Shown: piece by piece, positions 34,836 to 45,311 of the stretch
Layout: each line of letters starts with the position of its first letter
How positions within the stretch are numbered: position 1 is the first letter of the stretch
NCBI GenBank assembly: GCA_022414725.1
Contig: CM039464.1
Location: forward strand, 9,614,817-9,678,816
Direction of reading: 5' to 3'
Origin: Microglena sp. YARC
Lineage: Eukaryota > Chlorophyta > Chlorophyceae > Chlamydomonadales > Chlamydomonadaceae
DNA: 64,000 bases
Program-made: the position numbers and the translations under genes
Notes under the pieces: generated by a model
What the model was told of the DNA's origin: nothing
Database searches by the model: none
What the model saw: the letters and a program-made list of their open reading frames with translations, nothing else

Positions 34836-34979
34836 ACGTACTAAGGGCCCCCGTCGGTAAAACAATTGTTTGGGGTTCAGTTCATCAGTGCTTTTTCTTG
34901 CTATGCCTTTCCTATCACAGTTGGGCAAGTCCCTTTAGCCTATTTGGCCTACCCCTGTACTGTAACATACATACATACG
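34836..34979 (+). mobile_element. family A SINE-like element
   Basis: GGGCCCCCGTCGGTAAAACA, TTTGGGGTTCAGTTCATCAG, CACAGTTGGGCAAGTCCC, GCCTATTTGGCCTACCCC and a CATACATACA tail. It is inserted at the 5' end of intron 2, only 19 bp after the donor. Confidence 0.75.
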
Positions 34980-35715
34980 GCTACAGTGACAAGGTATGCT
35001 GCCAATATGATTCTGATTATCGACGCTGTTGTATGCTGTTACAGTGTCAAGGTATGCTGCCAATATGGTTCTGATTATCGACGCTGTTGTATGTTGTTAC
35101 AGTGAGAAGGTATGCTGCCAATATCGTTCTGATTATCGACGCTGTTGTATGTTGTTACAATGACAAGGAAGTCTGCCAATATGGTTCTGATTATCGACTC
35201 TGTTGTATGTTGTTGCAGTCCAGGGGTAGACCAAATAGGTTAAAGGGACTAGCCAAACCATGACAGTAGGGGATTATCAACGCTGTTGTATGTTGTTATA
35301 GTGAGAAGGTATGCTGCTAATATCGTTCTGATTATCGACTCTGTTGTATGTTGTTACAGTGACAAGGTATGCTGCCAAAATGATTCTGATTATCGACGCT
35401 GTTGTGTGTTGTTACAGTGACAAGGTATGCTGCCAATATTGTTCTGATTATCGAGGCTGCTATATGTTGTAACAGTTCAGGGGTAGACCAAATAGACTAA
35501 AGGGACTTGACCAACCATGTCAATAGGGGATGATTGATGCTGTTGTATGTTGTTACAGTCCAGGGGTAAACGAAATAGACTAAAGGAACTTGCCCAACCA
35601 TGGCAAGAGGGGATTATCGATGCTGTTGTATGTTGTTACAGTCCAAGGGTAGGCCAAAAAGACTGAAGGGACTTGCCCAACCATGCCAGGAGGGGATTAC
35701 CGATGCTATCCACGC
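34977..35715. repeat. 58-bp minisatellite carrying copies of the exon 2 end and donor
   Basis: The first unit, ACGGCTACAGTGACAAGGTA, closely repeats the exon 2 end and donor (ACGGCTACCATGACAAG/GTAGGC). It is followed by TGCTGCCAATATGATTCTG and ATTATCGACGCTGTTGTATG. Donor borders recur at 34,994, 35,052 and then about every 58 bp, with later copies near 35,309 and 35,367. Pieces of family A (35,219-35,272, 35,475-35,520, 35,560-35,612, 35,641-35,700) have been amplified into the array. Seven or so decoy donors result. Confidence 0.8.
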
Positions 35716-35756
35716 ACGTACCATCTCCTCTTCTTTCTCCTTCTCATGGATTTTCA

Positions 35757-35892
35757 CTGTAGCACAAACTCAGGGCCCCCGTTGGTAAAACGACTGTTTG
35801 GGGGCAAGTTCATAAATTATTTTTCTTCTTAGGCCTTCCTGTCACGGTTGGGAAATTCCCTCAAGCAAATTTTGCCTACCCGTGGACAATAA
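35757..35892 (+). mobile_element. family A SINE-like element with greatly expanded tail
   Basis: GTAGCACAAACTCAGGGCCC, CCCGTTGGTAAAACGACTG, GTCACGGTTGGGAAATTCCC and CCTACCCGTGGACAATAACA lead directly into the (CATA)n tract beginning near 35,893. Confidence 0.7.
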
Positions 35893-36815
<923 letters not shown>

Positions 36816-36827
36816 TTGTTGTATGTA

Positions 36828-36967
36828 TGTTACAGTCCAGGGGTAGGCCGGATATGCTCAAGGGACTTGCCCAAGTGTGATAGGATGGGCTTAACACAAA
36901 AAACTCATTGATGAACGAAGCCCCAAACAATCGTTTTACCGACGGGGGCCCTGATTTCGTTACATAC
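36828..36967 (-). mobile_element. family A SINE-like element, inverted copy
   Basis: TGTATGTATGTTACAGTCCA begins the copy in reverse orientation, followed by GGGGTAGGCCGGATATGCTC, GGGACTTGCCCAAGTG, CCAAACAATCGTTTTACCGA and CGGGGGCCCTGA. It closes the composite microsatellite on the right. Confidence 0.7.
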
Positions 36968-37035
36968 GTACTTACTATTGACAAAAAATGTGCACAATAT
37001 CTGACATTTTCTTATGTTCCAAACCCCCGACGCAG

Positions 37036-37119
37036 GAAATTGAGCTCAACAGAATATTGTCTTGCACAAACGTGGAGCCTTCCTGTGTTGCTTTTTTTGA
37101 CGACATGGAGCACAACAGG
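37036..37119 (+). CDS. MDP-1-like HAD phosphatase, exon with motif IV
   Basis: Acceptor CCGACGCAG; 84 nt, 28 codons: EIELNRILSCTNVEPSC followed by VAFFDDMEHNR, donor AGG/GTAAGC. FFDD followed by Asn three residues later is HAD motif IV as in MDP-1, where the paired Asp residues hold Mg2+. Phase 0 at both ends. Diverged copies of the exon end with donor follow in the intron at 37,493-37,537 and 37,826-37,847. Confidence 0.85.
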
Positions 37120-37254
37120 GTAAGCGTCATTGTGATTGAGGCTGTTGTAAATCATATGAGCATCATCTGGTCAAGATTGGGGGTTCCTGTGTCCAGTACA
37201 TATCATATGCAGATCATCACATGTGGCAACTGTCTAACTTGCTGAAAAAAGGTA

Positions 37255-37440
37255 ATGATAACGCCTGGTGGGGCGTGGTGTTAATGGAGCCCGTCGTACG
37301 CAGGTGGGGAGCGGTCTCCTACCTCAACTGGACAAGCTACCATCACGGTTGACGACGACCTGCAACCCCAAGAGCGACCGATGGGGGGATCGAACCCCTG
37401 ACTCTTCATCCTCAAGCGATTTGGTCTACCACTAGAGTCT
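37255..37440 (-). mobile_element. tRNA-derived SINE-like element
   Basis: On the minus strand 37,434-37,423 reads TAGTGGTAGACC (A-box-like) and 37,398-37,383 reads GGGGTTCGATCCCCCC (B-box and T-arm). The spacing fits the internal RNA polymerase III promoter of a tRNA. The body (37,380 down to 37,255) is unrelated to a tRNA and no acceptor stem closes it, so this is a SINE head or tRNA pseudogene and not a working tRNA. Confidence 0.5.
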
Positions 37441-37492
37441 AACTTGCTGATTTCATTAGGATGCTGACTGATATCACTAGGATGCACTAAGA

Positions 37493-37537
37493 TGGAGTCG
37501 AAGTGTGTTGCTTTTTTGACAACATGGAGCACAGCAG
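37493..37537 (+). pseudogene. copy of MDP-1-like exon 3 end with donor
   Basis: GTGTTGCTTTTTTGACAACA and TGGAGCACAGCAGGTTAAGT repeat the last ~45 bases of exon 3 and its donor with a few changes, including one T fewer that breaks the frame. A shorter copy, CGACATGGAGCACAGCAGGT, lies at 37,826-37,847. Confidence 0.75.
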
Positions 37538-38246
37538 GTTAAGTGTGAGGGAGATATATTTTTAACAGTGATATTTGACTTTGTGCGACTATTTTCAAGG
37601 GTCTGGATAATGGTGAGTGTGTGGGAGGTACATTTTAACAGTGATTTTTTCTTTGTGCGACCCTTTTCAAGGGTCTGGATCAGGGTACTACAAAACATAA
37701 GTTTTTCCTTGACAGTATGTACGCTTTTGGGGCCCATCTACGAGAATCACATTTAAAGAGGCTAAGCTTGGAGATCCAAAGTTCGTACCAGGCACTGCCG
37801 GCACCTAACTTGAAGACCCCCATTTTAACGACATGGAGCACAGCAGGTTAAACGTGAGAGTGAGTGATATATGACCATGTTTTAGAACGTTGAGGTCTGG
37901 TGTTCATATATTAGGTTATGCTTACCTTACTTATTGTCAGCAGCTGCTTCGTTAGGCGCAGTGTTTTTACAAGGCCTGACTGGGTAAGCATGAGGATGAA
38001 CCTACCTAGCAGCTGCTATACATGGGCCAATCCAAAATCAATCACCCGACCACTCACATTGATGACAGACTTAATAAGTCAAACTCGCTGATATTCTCAG
38101 CTCGTCACCAAAGAAGGATAAACATAGCACTATATTTGCATGAATAATGATCATAAATAAATCGATATTCAAGAGCAAGTACTTTTTGTATAAACTCCTC
38201 CCCAGTGGCCCCAGCAAAGCCCATAGTTTGAAATCTTGGAATACAA

Positions 38247-38925
38247 TACATTACATTACATTACATTACATTACATTACATTACATTACATTACATTACA
38301 TTACATTACATTACATTACATTATATTGCATTACATTACATTGCATTGCATTGCATTGCATTGCATTGCATTGCATTGCATTGCATTGCATTGCATTGCA
38401 TTGCATTGCATTGCATTGCATTGCATTGCATTGCATTGCATTGCATTGCATTGCATTGCATTGCATTGCATTGCATTGCATTGCATTGCATTGCATTGCA
38501 TTGCATTGCATTGCATTGCATTGCATTGCATTGCATTGCATTGCATTGCATTGCATTGCATTGCATTGCATTGCATTGCATTGCATTGCATTGCATTGCA
38601 TTGCATTGCATTGCATTGCATTGCATTGCATTGCATTGCATTGCATTGCATTGCATTGCATTGCATTGCATTGCATTGCATTGCATTGCATTGCATAGCA
38701 TAGCATAGCATTACATTACATTACATTACATTACATTACATTACATTACATTACATTACATTACATTACATTACATTACATTACATTACATTACATTACA
38801 TTACATTACATTACATTACATTACATTACATTACATTACATTACATTACATTACATTACATTACATTGCATTGCATTGCATTGCATTACATTGCATTGCA
38901 TTGTATTGCATCGCATTATGCACTC
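38247..38925. repeat. pentanucleotide array ACATT / GCATT
   Basis: (ACATT)n at about 38,252-38,340, (GCATT)n at 38,341-38,695 (about 70 units), (ACATT)n at 38,711-38,866, then mixed units. Blocks differ by a single A/G position, so one variant was homogenised in the centre. It lies in intron 3. All frames are open through it and meaningless. Confidence 0.95.
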
Positions 38926-38984
38926 ATTTGTATTAATTTATCGACTAACTTGCTGATCTGGCTAGGATGCTGACTTTATGTATG

Positions 38985-39055
38985 TATGTAACAGTCCAGG
39001 TGTAGGCCAAATAAGGGACTTGCCCAACCGTGATAGGAAGGGCTAAAAAGAGGAT
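38985..39055 (-). mobile_element. family A SINE-like element, inverted partial copy
   Basis: GTATGTATGTAACAGTCCAG, GTGTAGGCCAAATAAGGGAC and TTGCCCAACCGTGATAGGAA correspond to the tail-proximal half of family A in reverse. Confidence 0.65.
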
Positions 39056-39085
39056 AGGATCCTGACAGTTGTTGGCTTGAATCTC

Positions 39086-39228
39086 ATTCAGGTATATAGT
39101 GGTACACATCACCCCCTCCTCCACATCACCCCTACCACCACATCACCCCCACGACCATCACCCCCCACGCACACACCACCACACCACCACCACCACCACC
39201 ACCACCACCACATCACCCTCTCATTCAG
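39086..39228. repeat. copied exon 4 acceptor with CACCACC spacer
   Basis: TCATTCAG/GTATATAG at 39,092 repeats the true acceptor and exon start TCATTCAG/GTATATGC at 39,229, 137 bp downstream. Between them lie ACCACC/ATCACCCC repeats that would serve as a pyrimidine-rich tract. Confidence 0.75.
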
Positions 39229-39267
39229 GTATATGCAGATAGGGCCGGAGGAGTTACTTTCGAAAAG
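39229..39267 (+). CDS. MDP-1-like HAD phosphatase, 39-nt exon
   Basis: Acceptor CATTCAG, 13 codons VYADRAGGVTFEK, donor AAG/GTAGGA, phase 0 at both ends. Placed between the FFDDMEHNR exon and the VDGKYGVTMQNF exon, it lines up with the short stretch that follows motif IV in MDP-1 proteins (N-hhDhsplGVTChhh). Because the exon is small, the call depends on this alignment and on phase. Confidence 0.7.
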
Positions 39268-39344
39268 GTAGGAGCATCTTGTCGATGAAACGTTTTTGTG
39301 TGTGGGTGTGTGTGGTGGGGGGTGGAGGGGGGTGGGGGGTAGGA

Positions 39345-39713
39345 CTTCCGCCTGCAACAGTCGTAGACCTAGAGGATTATATTTGATGTGTGTGTGTGTG
39401 TGTGGTATTTCCGTGGGATGTGTAATCTGCTACACCCCTATCATCCTGCAAGGTGGTGCACCAGATGGATTTTGTTGGTGTTGGTGTTGGTGTTGGTGTT
39501 GGTGTTGGTGTTGGTGTTGGTGTTGGTGTTGGTGTTGGTGTTGGTGTTGGTGTTGGTGTTGGTGTTGGTGTTGGTGTTGGTGTTGGTGTTGGTGTTGGTG
39601 TTGGTGTTGGTGTTGGTGTTGGTGTTGGTGTTGGTGTTGGTGTTGGGTGTTGGTGTTGGTGTTGGTGTTGGCGTTGGTGTTGGAGTTGGTGTTGGAGTTG
39701 GTGTTGTTGTTGG

Positions 39714-39765
<52 letters not shown>

Positions 39766-39970
39766 GCTGTTGTTCTTATTCTTGTTCTTGTTCTTGTTCT
39801 TGTTCTTGTTCTTGTTCTTGCTGCTGTTGTTGTTGTTGGGGTGGTGGGTGAGGGGGGGGGGGGGGGGGGGGGAGATTTCCGCCTGCACCAGTCGTAGACT
39901 GGGAGGATTTTATGTGATGTATGTGGGATTCCCGTGGATTGCGTAATCTACTCCACCTCTGTAATCCTGT
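39345..39970. repeat. (TTGGTG)n-(TTG)n-(TTCTTG)n array with flanking direct repeats
   Basis: A hexanucleotide array (39,467-39,700) grades into TTG and TTCTTG units to 39,840 and a poly-G run. On both sides sits a ~105-bp direct repeat: TTCCGCCTGCAACAGTCGTA at 39,347 and TTCCGCCTGCACCAGTCGTA at 39,877, each followed by GAGGATT..TATGTGATG, CCGTGG and GTAATCT-CTCCACC-like words. The array therefore grew inside a duplicated segment of intron 4. Confidence 0.85.
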
Positions 39971-40173
39971 GTGTATTTATTTGTTTATTTATTCATTTAT
40001 TTCATTCATTTTTTTTTTTTTTTTGCTTATTAGTTTATTTGTTTATGTATTTCAGGAGGTGCCAAGGCCACAGAATTTCAGTCAGGCCGATCGATTTTTT
40101 CTAAGAACGGGGCTGTAATGGCATGTAACTAGGCGATAATAAAAATGACTTTTCAGGTCAGTCGAGCACCTCA

Positions 40174-40204
<31 letters not shown>

Positions 40205-40597
40205 AGGGGGGGGTCAGCCCTCATTTGGTGTTTTGCTAACTTTTTACTCAGACGTCTTAATGAAATTATGAGACCACCTATAAGGCATTGGTAAGGGTAG
40301 TCTATTGGCACCACTTTGGACTCATGCAATAAGTATTTACCCCCCCCCCCCCCTAAAACCCCAACCCCAGCCAGAGTATGAGGGGGTATGGCTTGAAAAT
40401 ATGGATGGGTTTTGACTATCACACAATCCCTATGTGGGAATTCTGAGGATGCCATTATGTGCGCCATACTGTAAACCCCCAGAATCCATATCTAAGTATT
40501 TCAATTATTTATTTGTTTATTTATTTGTTTATTTATTTATCCCAGCCATCGCATTCCATGGTTGTCCAAATAAGTATTCTGCATGTGTGCATTGAAG

Positions 40598-41129
40598 GTT
40601 GACGGTAAATACGGAGTAACCAACCCAACCAACCCAACCCAACCCAACCCAACCCAACCCAACCCAACCCAACCCAACCCAACCCAACCAACCCAACCCA
40701 ACCCAACCCAACCCAACCCAACCCAACCCAACCCAACCCAACCCAACCCAACCCAACCCAACCCAACCCAACCCAACCCAACCCAACCCAACCCAACCCA
40801 ACCAACCAACCCAACCCCCAACCCAACCCAACCCAACCCAACCCAACCCAACCCAACCCAACCCAAGTACCCAACCCAACCCAACCCAACCCAAGTACCC
40901 AACCAAAACCAACCCAAGTACCCAACCAAAACCAACCAAACCAACGTCTAAGTACTCTTCAAGTGTGCTTTCAAGGTTGGCGGTACATACGGCGTAACCC
41001 GACCCAACCCAACCCAACCCAACCAATGTCTAAGTATTCTTCATGTTGGCTTTGAAGGTTGACGGAACATACGGAGTAACCCAACCCAACCAAACCAACG
41101 TCTAAGTATTGTTCGTGTTTGCATTGAAG
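40598..41129. repeat. (CCAAC)n array and three copies of the exon 5 acceptor
   Basis: TTGAAG/GTTGACGGTAAATACG at 40,598 and diverged copies at 40,976 and 41,058 repeat the acceptor and first codons of exon 5 at 41,130. Each copy is preceded by GTCTAAGTATT. From the GGAGTAAC codons each copy passes into (CCAAC)n, as if slippage started within the exon copy. The main CCAAC run is 40,619-40,865. The Gly/Trp/Val frames on the minus strand are artefacts. Confidence 0.85.
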
Positions 41130-41228
41130 GTTGACGGTAAATACGGCGTAACGATGCAAAACTTCGAGACTGCGATGGAGACCCTTGTTGACCTGTATTG
41201 CCCCAACTTGCCCAGAAGGTGTGGCTGA
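41130..41228 (+). CDS. MDP-1-like HAD phosphatase, last exon
   Basis: After CATTGAAG, 32 codons read VDGKYGVTMQNFETAMETLV, then DLYCPNLPRRCG, to TGA at 41,226-41,228. GVTMQNFETAMETL lines up with the C-terminal helix of MDP-1 proteins (G-M-x-L-x-x-L-x-x-G-L-E-x-F). The exon enters in phase 0, like all other joins in this gene. An alternative is that AGAAG/GTGTGG at 41,218 is a donor and the gene continues; a copy of that junction at 41,299 is consistent with either view. I prefer the stop because the length then fits the family. Confidence 0.7.
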   Translation, partial: VDGKYGVTMQNFETAMETLVDLYCPNLPRRCG

Positions 41229-41400
41229 AGTATGCAGTCTCTGCGAGCATAGGCATGGGAATGTATGGCTGTTCACGACTTAGCTGACCACTTGAAAGGT
41301 GTGGCTGAAGTATGCAGTCACTGCGGGCATTGCCATCAGGATGTACGGCTGTTCGCGACTTAGCTGACCACTTGAACAGCTTATGGAGTTTAGTGGATGC
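41229..41400. repeat. 81-bp duplication of the exon 5 end
   Basis: AGGTGTGGCTGAAGTATGCA occurs at 41,217 and again at 41,298, each followed by GTC-CTGCG-GCAT-G and ATGTA-GGCTGTTC-CGACTT. The copy starts a few bases inside the last exon. Confidence 0.7.
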
Positions 41401-41579
41401 TCACATGTCTCAAATATGTATAGAAGGGCCAATTGCAATTGTGAAGAACTGAGCAGCCGAGACTAATTACATAGGATAGCTACCAAGAGAGGCAGCGGGA
41501 GGCTTTACCAGCTGCTCGTGCTGCGCTGCGGCAGTATACAGGACTGCAGGACTGTGCTGCACCATGGGGACACCAACAG

Positions 41580-42410
41580 TGATCATGTGATGATGAGCAT
41601 ACAATTGGTTGGCTCCACTGCCCTACACCTACGTGCGATTATGTGATGATCAGCAGCAGCATTATGTGATGAGCTTACAATTTGTTGGCTCCACTGCCCT
41701 ACACCTGTGTGCGATTATGTGATGAGCATACAATTGGTTGGCGTCACTACCCTACACCTACGTGCGATGATATCATGATCAGAAAATTGGTTGGCTCCAC
41801 TGTCCTACACCTAAGTGCGATTATGTGACGATCAGAAATTCTGTTGGCTCTACTGCCCTACACCTACGTGCGATAATATGATGATCAGAAATTCTGTTGG
41901 CTCCAATGTCCTACACCTACGTGCGATAATGTGATGATCAGAACTTCTGTTGGCTCCACTGTCCTACACCTACGTGCAATAATGTGATGATCAGAACTTC
42001 TGTTGGCTCCACTGTCCTACACCTACGTGCGATAATGTGATGATCAGAACTTCTGTTGGCTCCACTGTCATACACCTACGTGCGATAATGTGATGATCAT
42101 AAATTCTGTTGGCTCCACTGTCCTACACCTACGTGCGATAATGTGATAATCATCAGAACTTCTGTTGGCCCCACTGTCCTACACCTACGTGCGATAATGT
42201 GATGATCAGAACTTCTGTTGGCTCCACTGTCCTACACCTACGTGCGATAATGTAATGATGAGAACATCAGTTGGCTCTACTGTCCTACACCTACGTGCGA
42301 TTATGTGATGATCAGAACATCTCTTGGCTCTACTGCCCTACACCTACGTGCGATTATGTGATGATCAGAACTTCTGTTGGTTCCACTGTCCTACACATAC
42401 ATGAACTCCG
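41580..42410. repeat. 53-bp tandem repeat, about 15 copies
   Basis: The unit is TGTTGGCTCCACTGTCCTAC, ACCTACGTGCGATAATGTGA and TGATCAGAACTTC; starts at 41,948 and 42,001 give 53 bp. Left-most copies are longer and more diverged. I see no frame that survives across units. Confidence 0.9.
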
Positions 42411-42445
42411 TTCTTGCATGCCCACTTGCTACGGTACATAGCTTT

Positions 42446-42637
42446 GTTTCAGCTACGAGCAGCAGCTTCTGGGCAGCTCCCCTGAGTTGCTAATAAGCAG
42501 CCAAACCTCAAGAAATTCAGTTCATCTGGAAGCTGGCAGAAACAGCTTTCTAGTATTGTTAAAATCTTGGGGCTTAGCCCACTGGCTGGCTCAGGGAGCT
42601 GCCAAGAAGCTGCTGCTCGTAGCTGAAAAGAAAAGCT
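42446..42637. mobile_element. hairpin element family B (MITE-like), full copy
   Basis: The arms TTTCAGCTACGAGCAGCAGC and TTCTGGGCAGCTCCC are mirrored by GGGAGCTGCCAAGAAGCTGC and TGCTCGTAGCTGAAAAGAAA. The centre contains AAATCTTGGGGCTTAGCCCA. Confidence 0.7.
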
Positions 42638-42717
42638 ATGCTACGGTACTAGTTCAAACAGTGTGCAGGACTCCCACCCATGGCGTATACTCGTGTTAAG
42701 ATGATCTAGTGTGCGTT

Positions 42718-42860
42718 TTACAGTCCAGCCGATTAAGGCATAGCCAAATAGGCTAGATAGACTTGCACGACCTCAATATTGAGAAGGGCTTTATACAAAA
42801 CGAGCACTGGTGAACTGAATCCCTACAAACAACAGGGGACCGGAGTTTGTGCTGTGCAGA
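42718..42860 (-). mobile_element. family A SINE-like element, inverted diverged copy
   Basis: TACAGTCCAGCCGATTAAGG, CATAGCCAAATAGGCTAGAT, GACTTGCACGACC and GGGGACCGGAGTTTGTGCTG follow the reversed order of family A. Confidence 0.6.
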
Positions 42861-43246
42861 CAATTTAACTTCAATTTAAAAGACGAAAATTATCACTATT
42901 CTGTCTAAACTATACGATTCCTTGCATTCAATGTAACATGCACTCCTAGTATGGAGAAACGGTCAGTTCAATCATCATATTGTCGCGCGAGCTCGTGTGG
43001 CCAGGTTGTCCTCAGTTCTGACGTACCATAACTTACGAAATATCAACCGATTACGACATTGTGTACAACTTTTTTTTTAAAATAAGTATGAGACCAGAGG
43101 GGTATTGCATGTAATAGCGTTACAACGTCGATACCGAAGAATTCAAGGCAGATGAACCAATATCGAAGATATAAACATGATAATCTCTTGCTCTTTTACC
43201 GCACCATATGTTGGCTTGGCTTGGCTTGCTCTTACCAACTTGCTCT

Positions 43247-43443
43247 TTTACCGCACCATATATTGCTCTATAGCATACAATTGAAGGGCGAGATACTCAT
43301 TTCCAGGGTAGGGCTGCAGTCTGCAGTCTGAGTAGGTACGTAGCCTGCAGTCTGTGTAGGTCCTATAGTACATATGTAGGCTGTTACCGCACCATATATT
43401 GCCCTAAAGCGTACAATTGAAGGGCGAAATACTCATTTCCAGG
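43247..43443. repeat. ~60-bp direct repeats flanking a TAGTCTGCAG minisatellite seed
   Basis: TTACCGCACCATATATTGC, CATACAATTGAAGGGCGA and ACTCATTTCCAGG occur at 43,247-43,307 and again at 43,384-43,443. Between them are a few units of GTCTGCAGTCTGAGTAGG, the same 24-bp word that forms the large array at 44,690-45,230. Confidence 0.75.
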
Positions 43444-43496
43444 CCCAAGACCAGGCCCATTAAAAGCACCCCCCAGCCTGGGGGCCTGGCAGGCCT

Positions 43497-43600
43497 CCAA
43501 GGTCCTTGAGGTACTCCTAATGAGAATCACCTCCCTGACCAGCTAGCACCAACATGGTCCAAGGCCCTTGAGGTACTCCTGACAATAATCAACCCCCTGT
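43497..43600. repeat. short direct duplication
   Basis: CCAAGGTCCTTGAGGTACTC and CCAAGGCCCTTGAGGTACTC lie 61 bp apart, each followed by CT-A-GA-AATCA-C-CCCTG. Confidence 0.6.
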
Positions 43601-43739
43601 CCTCCGACATACACAGAATTACACATGATAACCCCCCTGGAATCTGAATTACACGCCTCATTACGTGCCTGTCCACTGTAACCATGATTGGTGGATCACT
43701 CAACCACACTGAAGGATGACAATTGGCGAATTCGGACAG

Positions 43740-43880
43740 TATAGAGCGATATCAGTTCGCACACAGCACTATGTATCGTACGATAAACATAATAACTGGG
43801 AATATCGTACGATTTTAGTTCATGTTGTCGTACTTAATCGTAGGATATCGTACGATACACGATATTGTACAATGGCGTGC
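43740..43880. repeat. palindromic TATCGTACGAT cluster
   Basis: ATCGTACGATAAAC, AATATCGTACGATTTTAG and GATATCGTACGATACACGAT recur within 120 bp. Each is a self-complementary word. No gene is seen. Confidence 0.6.
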
Positions 43881-43909
43881 TTGGCAACCCTATATATATG
43901 GTATTTTAT

Positions 43910-44083
43910 GTAGGGAACGGCAACTAATATTAGTGTTTGAAAAACTAATATTATTGTTGTGTCACAATAATACTAGTTGTCAAATAAATCCGAAATTCTG
44001 GTGAGACGGCTCGTCCGACTTATATTATATAATCTTATTCATTCACTTATATTATATAACATAGCCGACCCCTATACATATGC
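43910..44083. mobile_element. dispersed repeat family D, copy 1
   Basis: TAGGGAACGGCAACTAATAT, GTTTGAAAAACTAATATTAT, GTGTCACAATAATACTAG, TTCTGGTGAGACGGCTCGTC and CATAGCCGACCCCTATACAT. The copy at 52,812-52,990 is about 90% alike by eye. The internal inverted words AACTAATATTATTG/CAATAATACTAG and GACGGCTCGTC suggest a foldback element. Confidence 0.65.
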
Positions 44084-44144
44084 AAGAGGTTGTTAAAAAA
44101 AGCCTAAACCTTTCCCCCTTGCCATGATGAATAACCTTGAGCCG

Positions 44145-44318
44145 GTGCTTTATCTTTTTAAGCTCTTCCTGTCACGGTTGGGTTAGTCCATGTAGCCTAT
44201 TTGGCCTAACCCCTGGACTGTAACATACATACAACCTTGAGCCGGTACTTTTTCTTTTTAATCACTTCCTATCACGGTTGGGCAAGTCCCTAAAGCCAAT
44301 TTGGCCTACCCCTGGACG
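44145..44318 (+). mobile_element. two tandem partial family A elements
   Basis: Both start GAGCCGGT-CTTT-TCTTTT, then CTTCCT-TCACGGTTGGG and TTTGGCCTA-CCCCTGGAC. The first ends with TGTAACATACATACA at 44,232 and the second begins immediately after. Confidence 0.65.
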
Positions 44319-44384
44319 GGAGTTACCCTAAAAACCCTAAACCCTTGCCCCTTGCCTTGATGAATAACCCTGAGCCGGAAGTCT

Positions 44385-44582
44385 TGGGATTGTTTTGGTG
44401 GAGCCCCCCCTTCTGGGGGGCGGGAGCCCCCAGGGTTACCCATTTGTCCGTCTGTCCGGCGACCGAGATAAAGCCTGATACGTCAGCCAACTGTCTCATA
44501 ACTAACTGGCTTAGGTAAGCTCCATTTCCGTTGCCAACACACTCCGCCAATTTTACGCGTCGCTTATAGGACTTGCCGAAGA
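44385..44582 (+). mobile_element. dispersed repeat family C
   Basis: TTTTGGTGGAGCCCCCCCTT, GGGAGCCCCCAGGGTTACCC, ATTTGTCCGTCTGTCCGGCG, GCCAACTGTCTCATAACTAA, CTGGCTTAGG and ATAGGACTTG. Just upstream CCCTAAAAACCCTAAACCC (44,332-44,350) resembles plant-type telomere repeat in reverse. Confidence 0.7.
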
Positions 44583-44671
44583 CGGGGAGCAGCCAAATTG
44601 CTGGCCATGTAACCAAATTCAAGTTCAAGTTCAAATTTGAACCTGGAGCTTGAAGTCCTGAGTCAACTGAA

Positions 44672-45310
44672 CTATGTAGGTCTGGTGACTGTAGTCTGCA
44701 TACGTCTGTAGTTTGCAAGCTGTGTAGCTACGTAGTCTGCAGTCTGTGTAGGTCTATAGTCTGTAGTCTGAGTAGGTCTATAGCCTGTAGTCTGTGTTGG
44801 TCTGTAGTCTGCAGTCTGTGTCGGTCTGTAGTCTGCAGTCTGTGCAGGTACGTAGTCTGCAGTCTGTGCAGGTCTATTGTCTGTTGTCTGAGTAGGCCTG
44901 TAGTCTGCAGTCTGTGTAGGCCTGTAGTCTGTAGTCTGCACAGGTCTGTAGTCTGTAGTCTGTGTAGGTTTGTAGTCGGCAGTCGGCATAGGTCTGTATT
45001 CTGTAGTCTGTGTCGGTCTGCAGTTAGCAGTCTGTGCAGGTTCGTAGTCTGTAGTCTGTGTTGGTCTGAAGTCTGCAGTCTGAGTAGGTACATAGTCGGC
45101 AGTCTGAGTAGGTCTGTAGTCTGTAGTCTGAGTAGGTCTGTAGTCTGCAGTATGTGTAGGTCTGTAGTCGGAAGTCGGCATAGGTCTGTAGTCTGTGGTC
45201 TGTGTCGGTCTGTAGTAATTGGGTAGGGAGTCTGTAGCTACCCACTGAGAGCTCTCCTGCTTAAGCTCCTGAGGGCTCAATGAATACACAACCCTAGGAT
45301 GCTGATTCAT
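44672..45310 (-). CDS. candidate exon with 8-residue repeats (DYRPTQTA)
   Basis: After a CACCTTCACAG acceptor the minus frame starts MNQHPRVVYSLSPQELKQES and SQWVATDSLPNYYRPTQ. It then repeats DYRPTQTA/DYRPTQTT about 20 times to a stop at 44,672. The unit is 24 bp, a multiple of three, so the frame survives expansion, and changes such as P/A/M at fixed sites keep it open. The non-repetitive head looks like real protein. The repeat could equally be an expanded intron edge that happens to stay open. No homolog is recognised. Confidence 0.4.
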   Translation of the reverse strand: MNQHPRVVYSLSPQELKQESSQWVATDSLPNYYRPTQTTDYRPMPTSDYRPTHTADYRPTQTTDYRPTQTADYVPTQTADFRPTQTTDYEPAQTANCRPTQTTEYRPMPTADYKPTQTTDYRPVQTTDYRPTQTADYRPTQTTDNRPAQTADYVPAQTADYRPTQTADYRPTQTTGYRPTQTTDYRPTQTADYVATQLANYRRMQTTVTRPT

Positions 45311-45311
45311 C

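Noticed and set aside
37716..37808. exon-like frame YVRFWGPSTRITFKEAKLGD ending in TAA, after CTTGACAG, as the last exon of the phosphatase
   Set aside because: It also joins in phase 0 and could be an alternative 3' exon, but the exons at 39,229 and 41,130 match the MDP-1 C-terminus much better.
40529..41026. Gly/Trp/Val/Leu frames on the minus strand
   Set aside because: Translation of (CCAAC)n.
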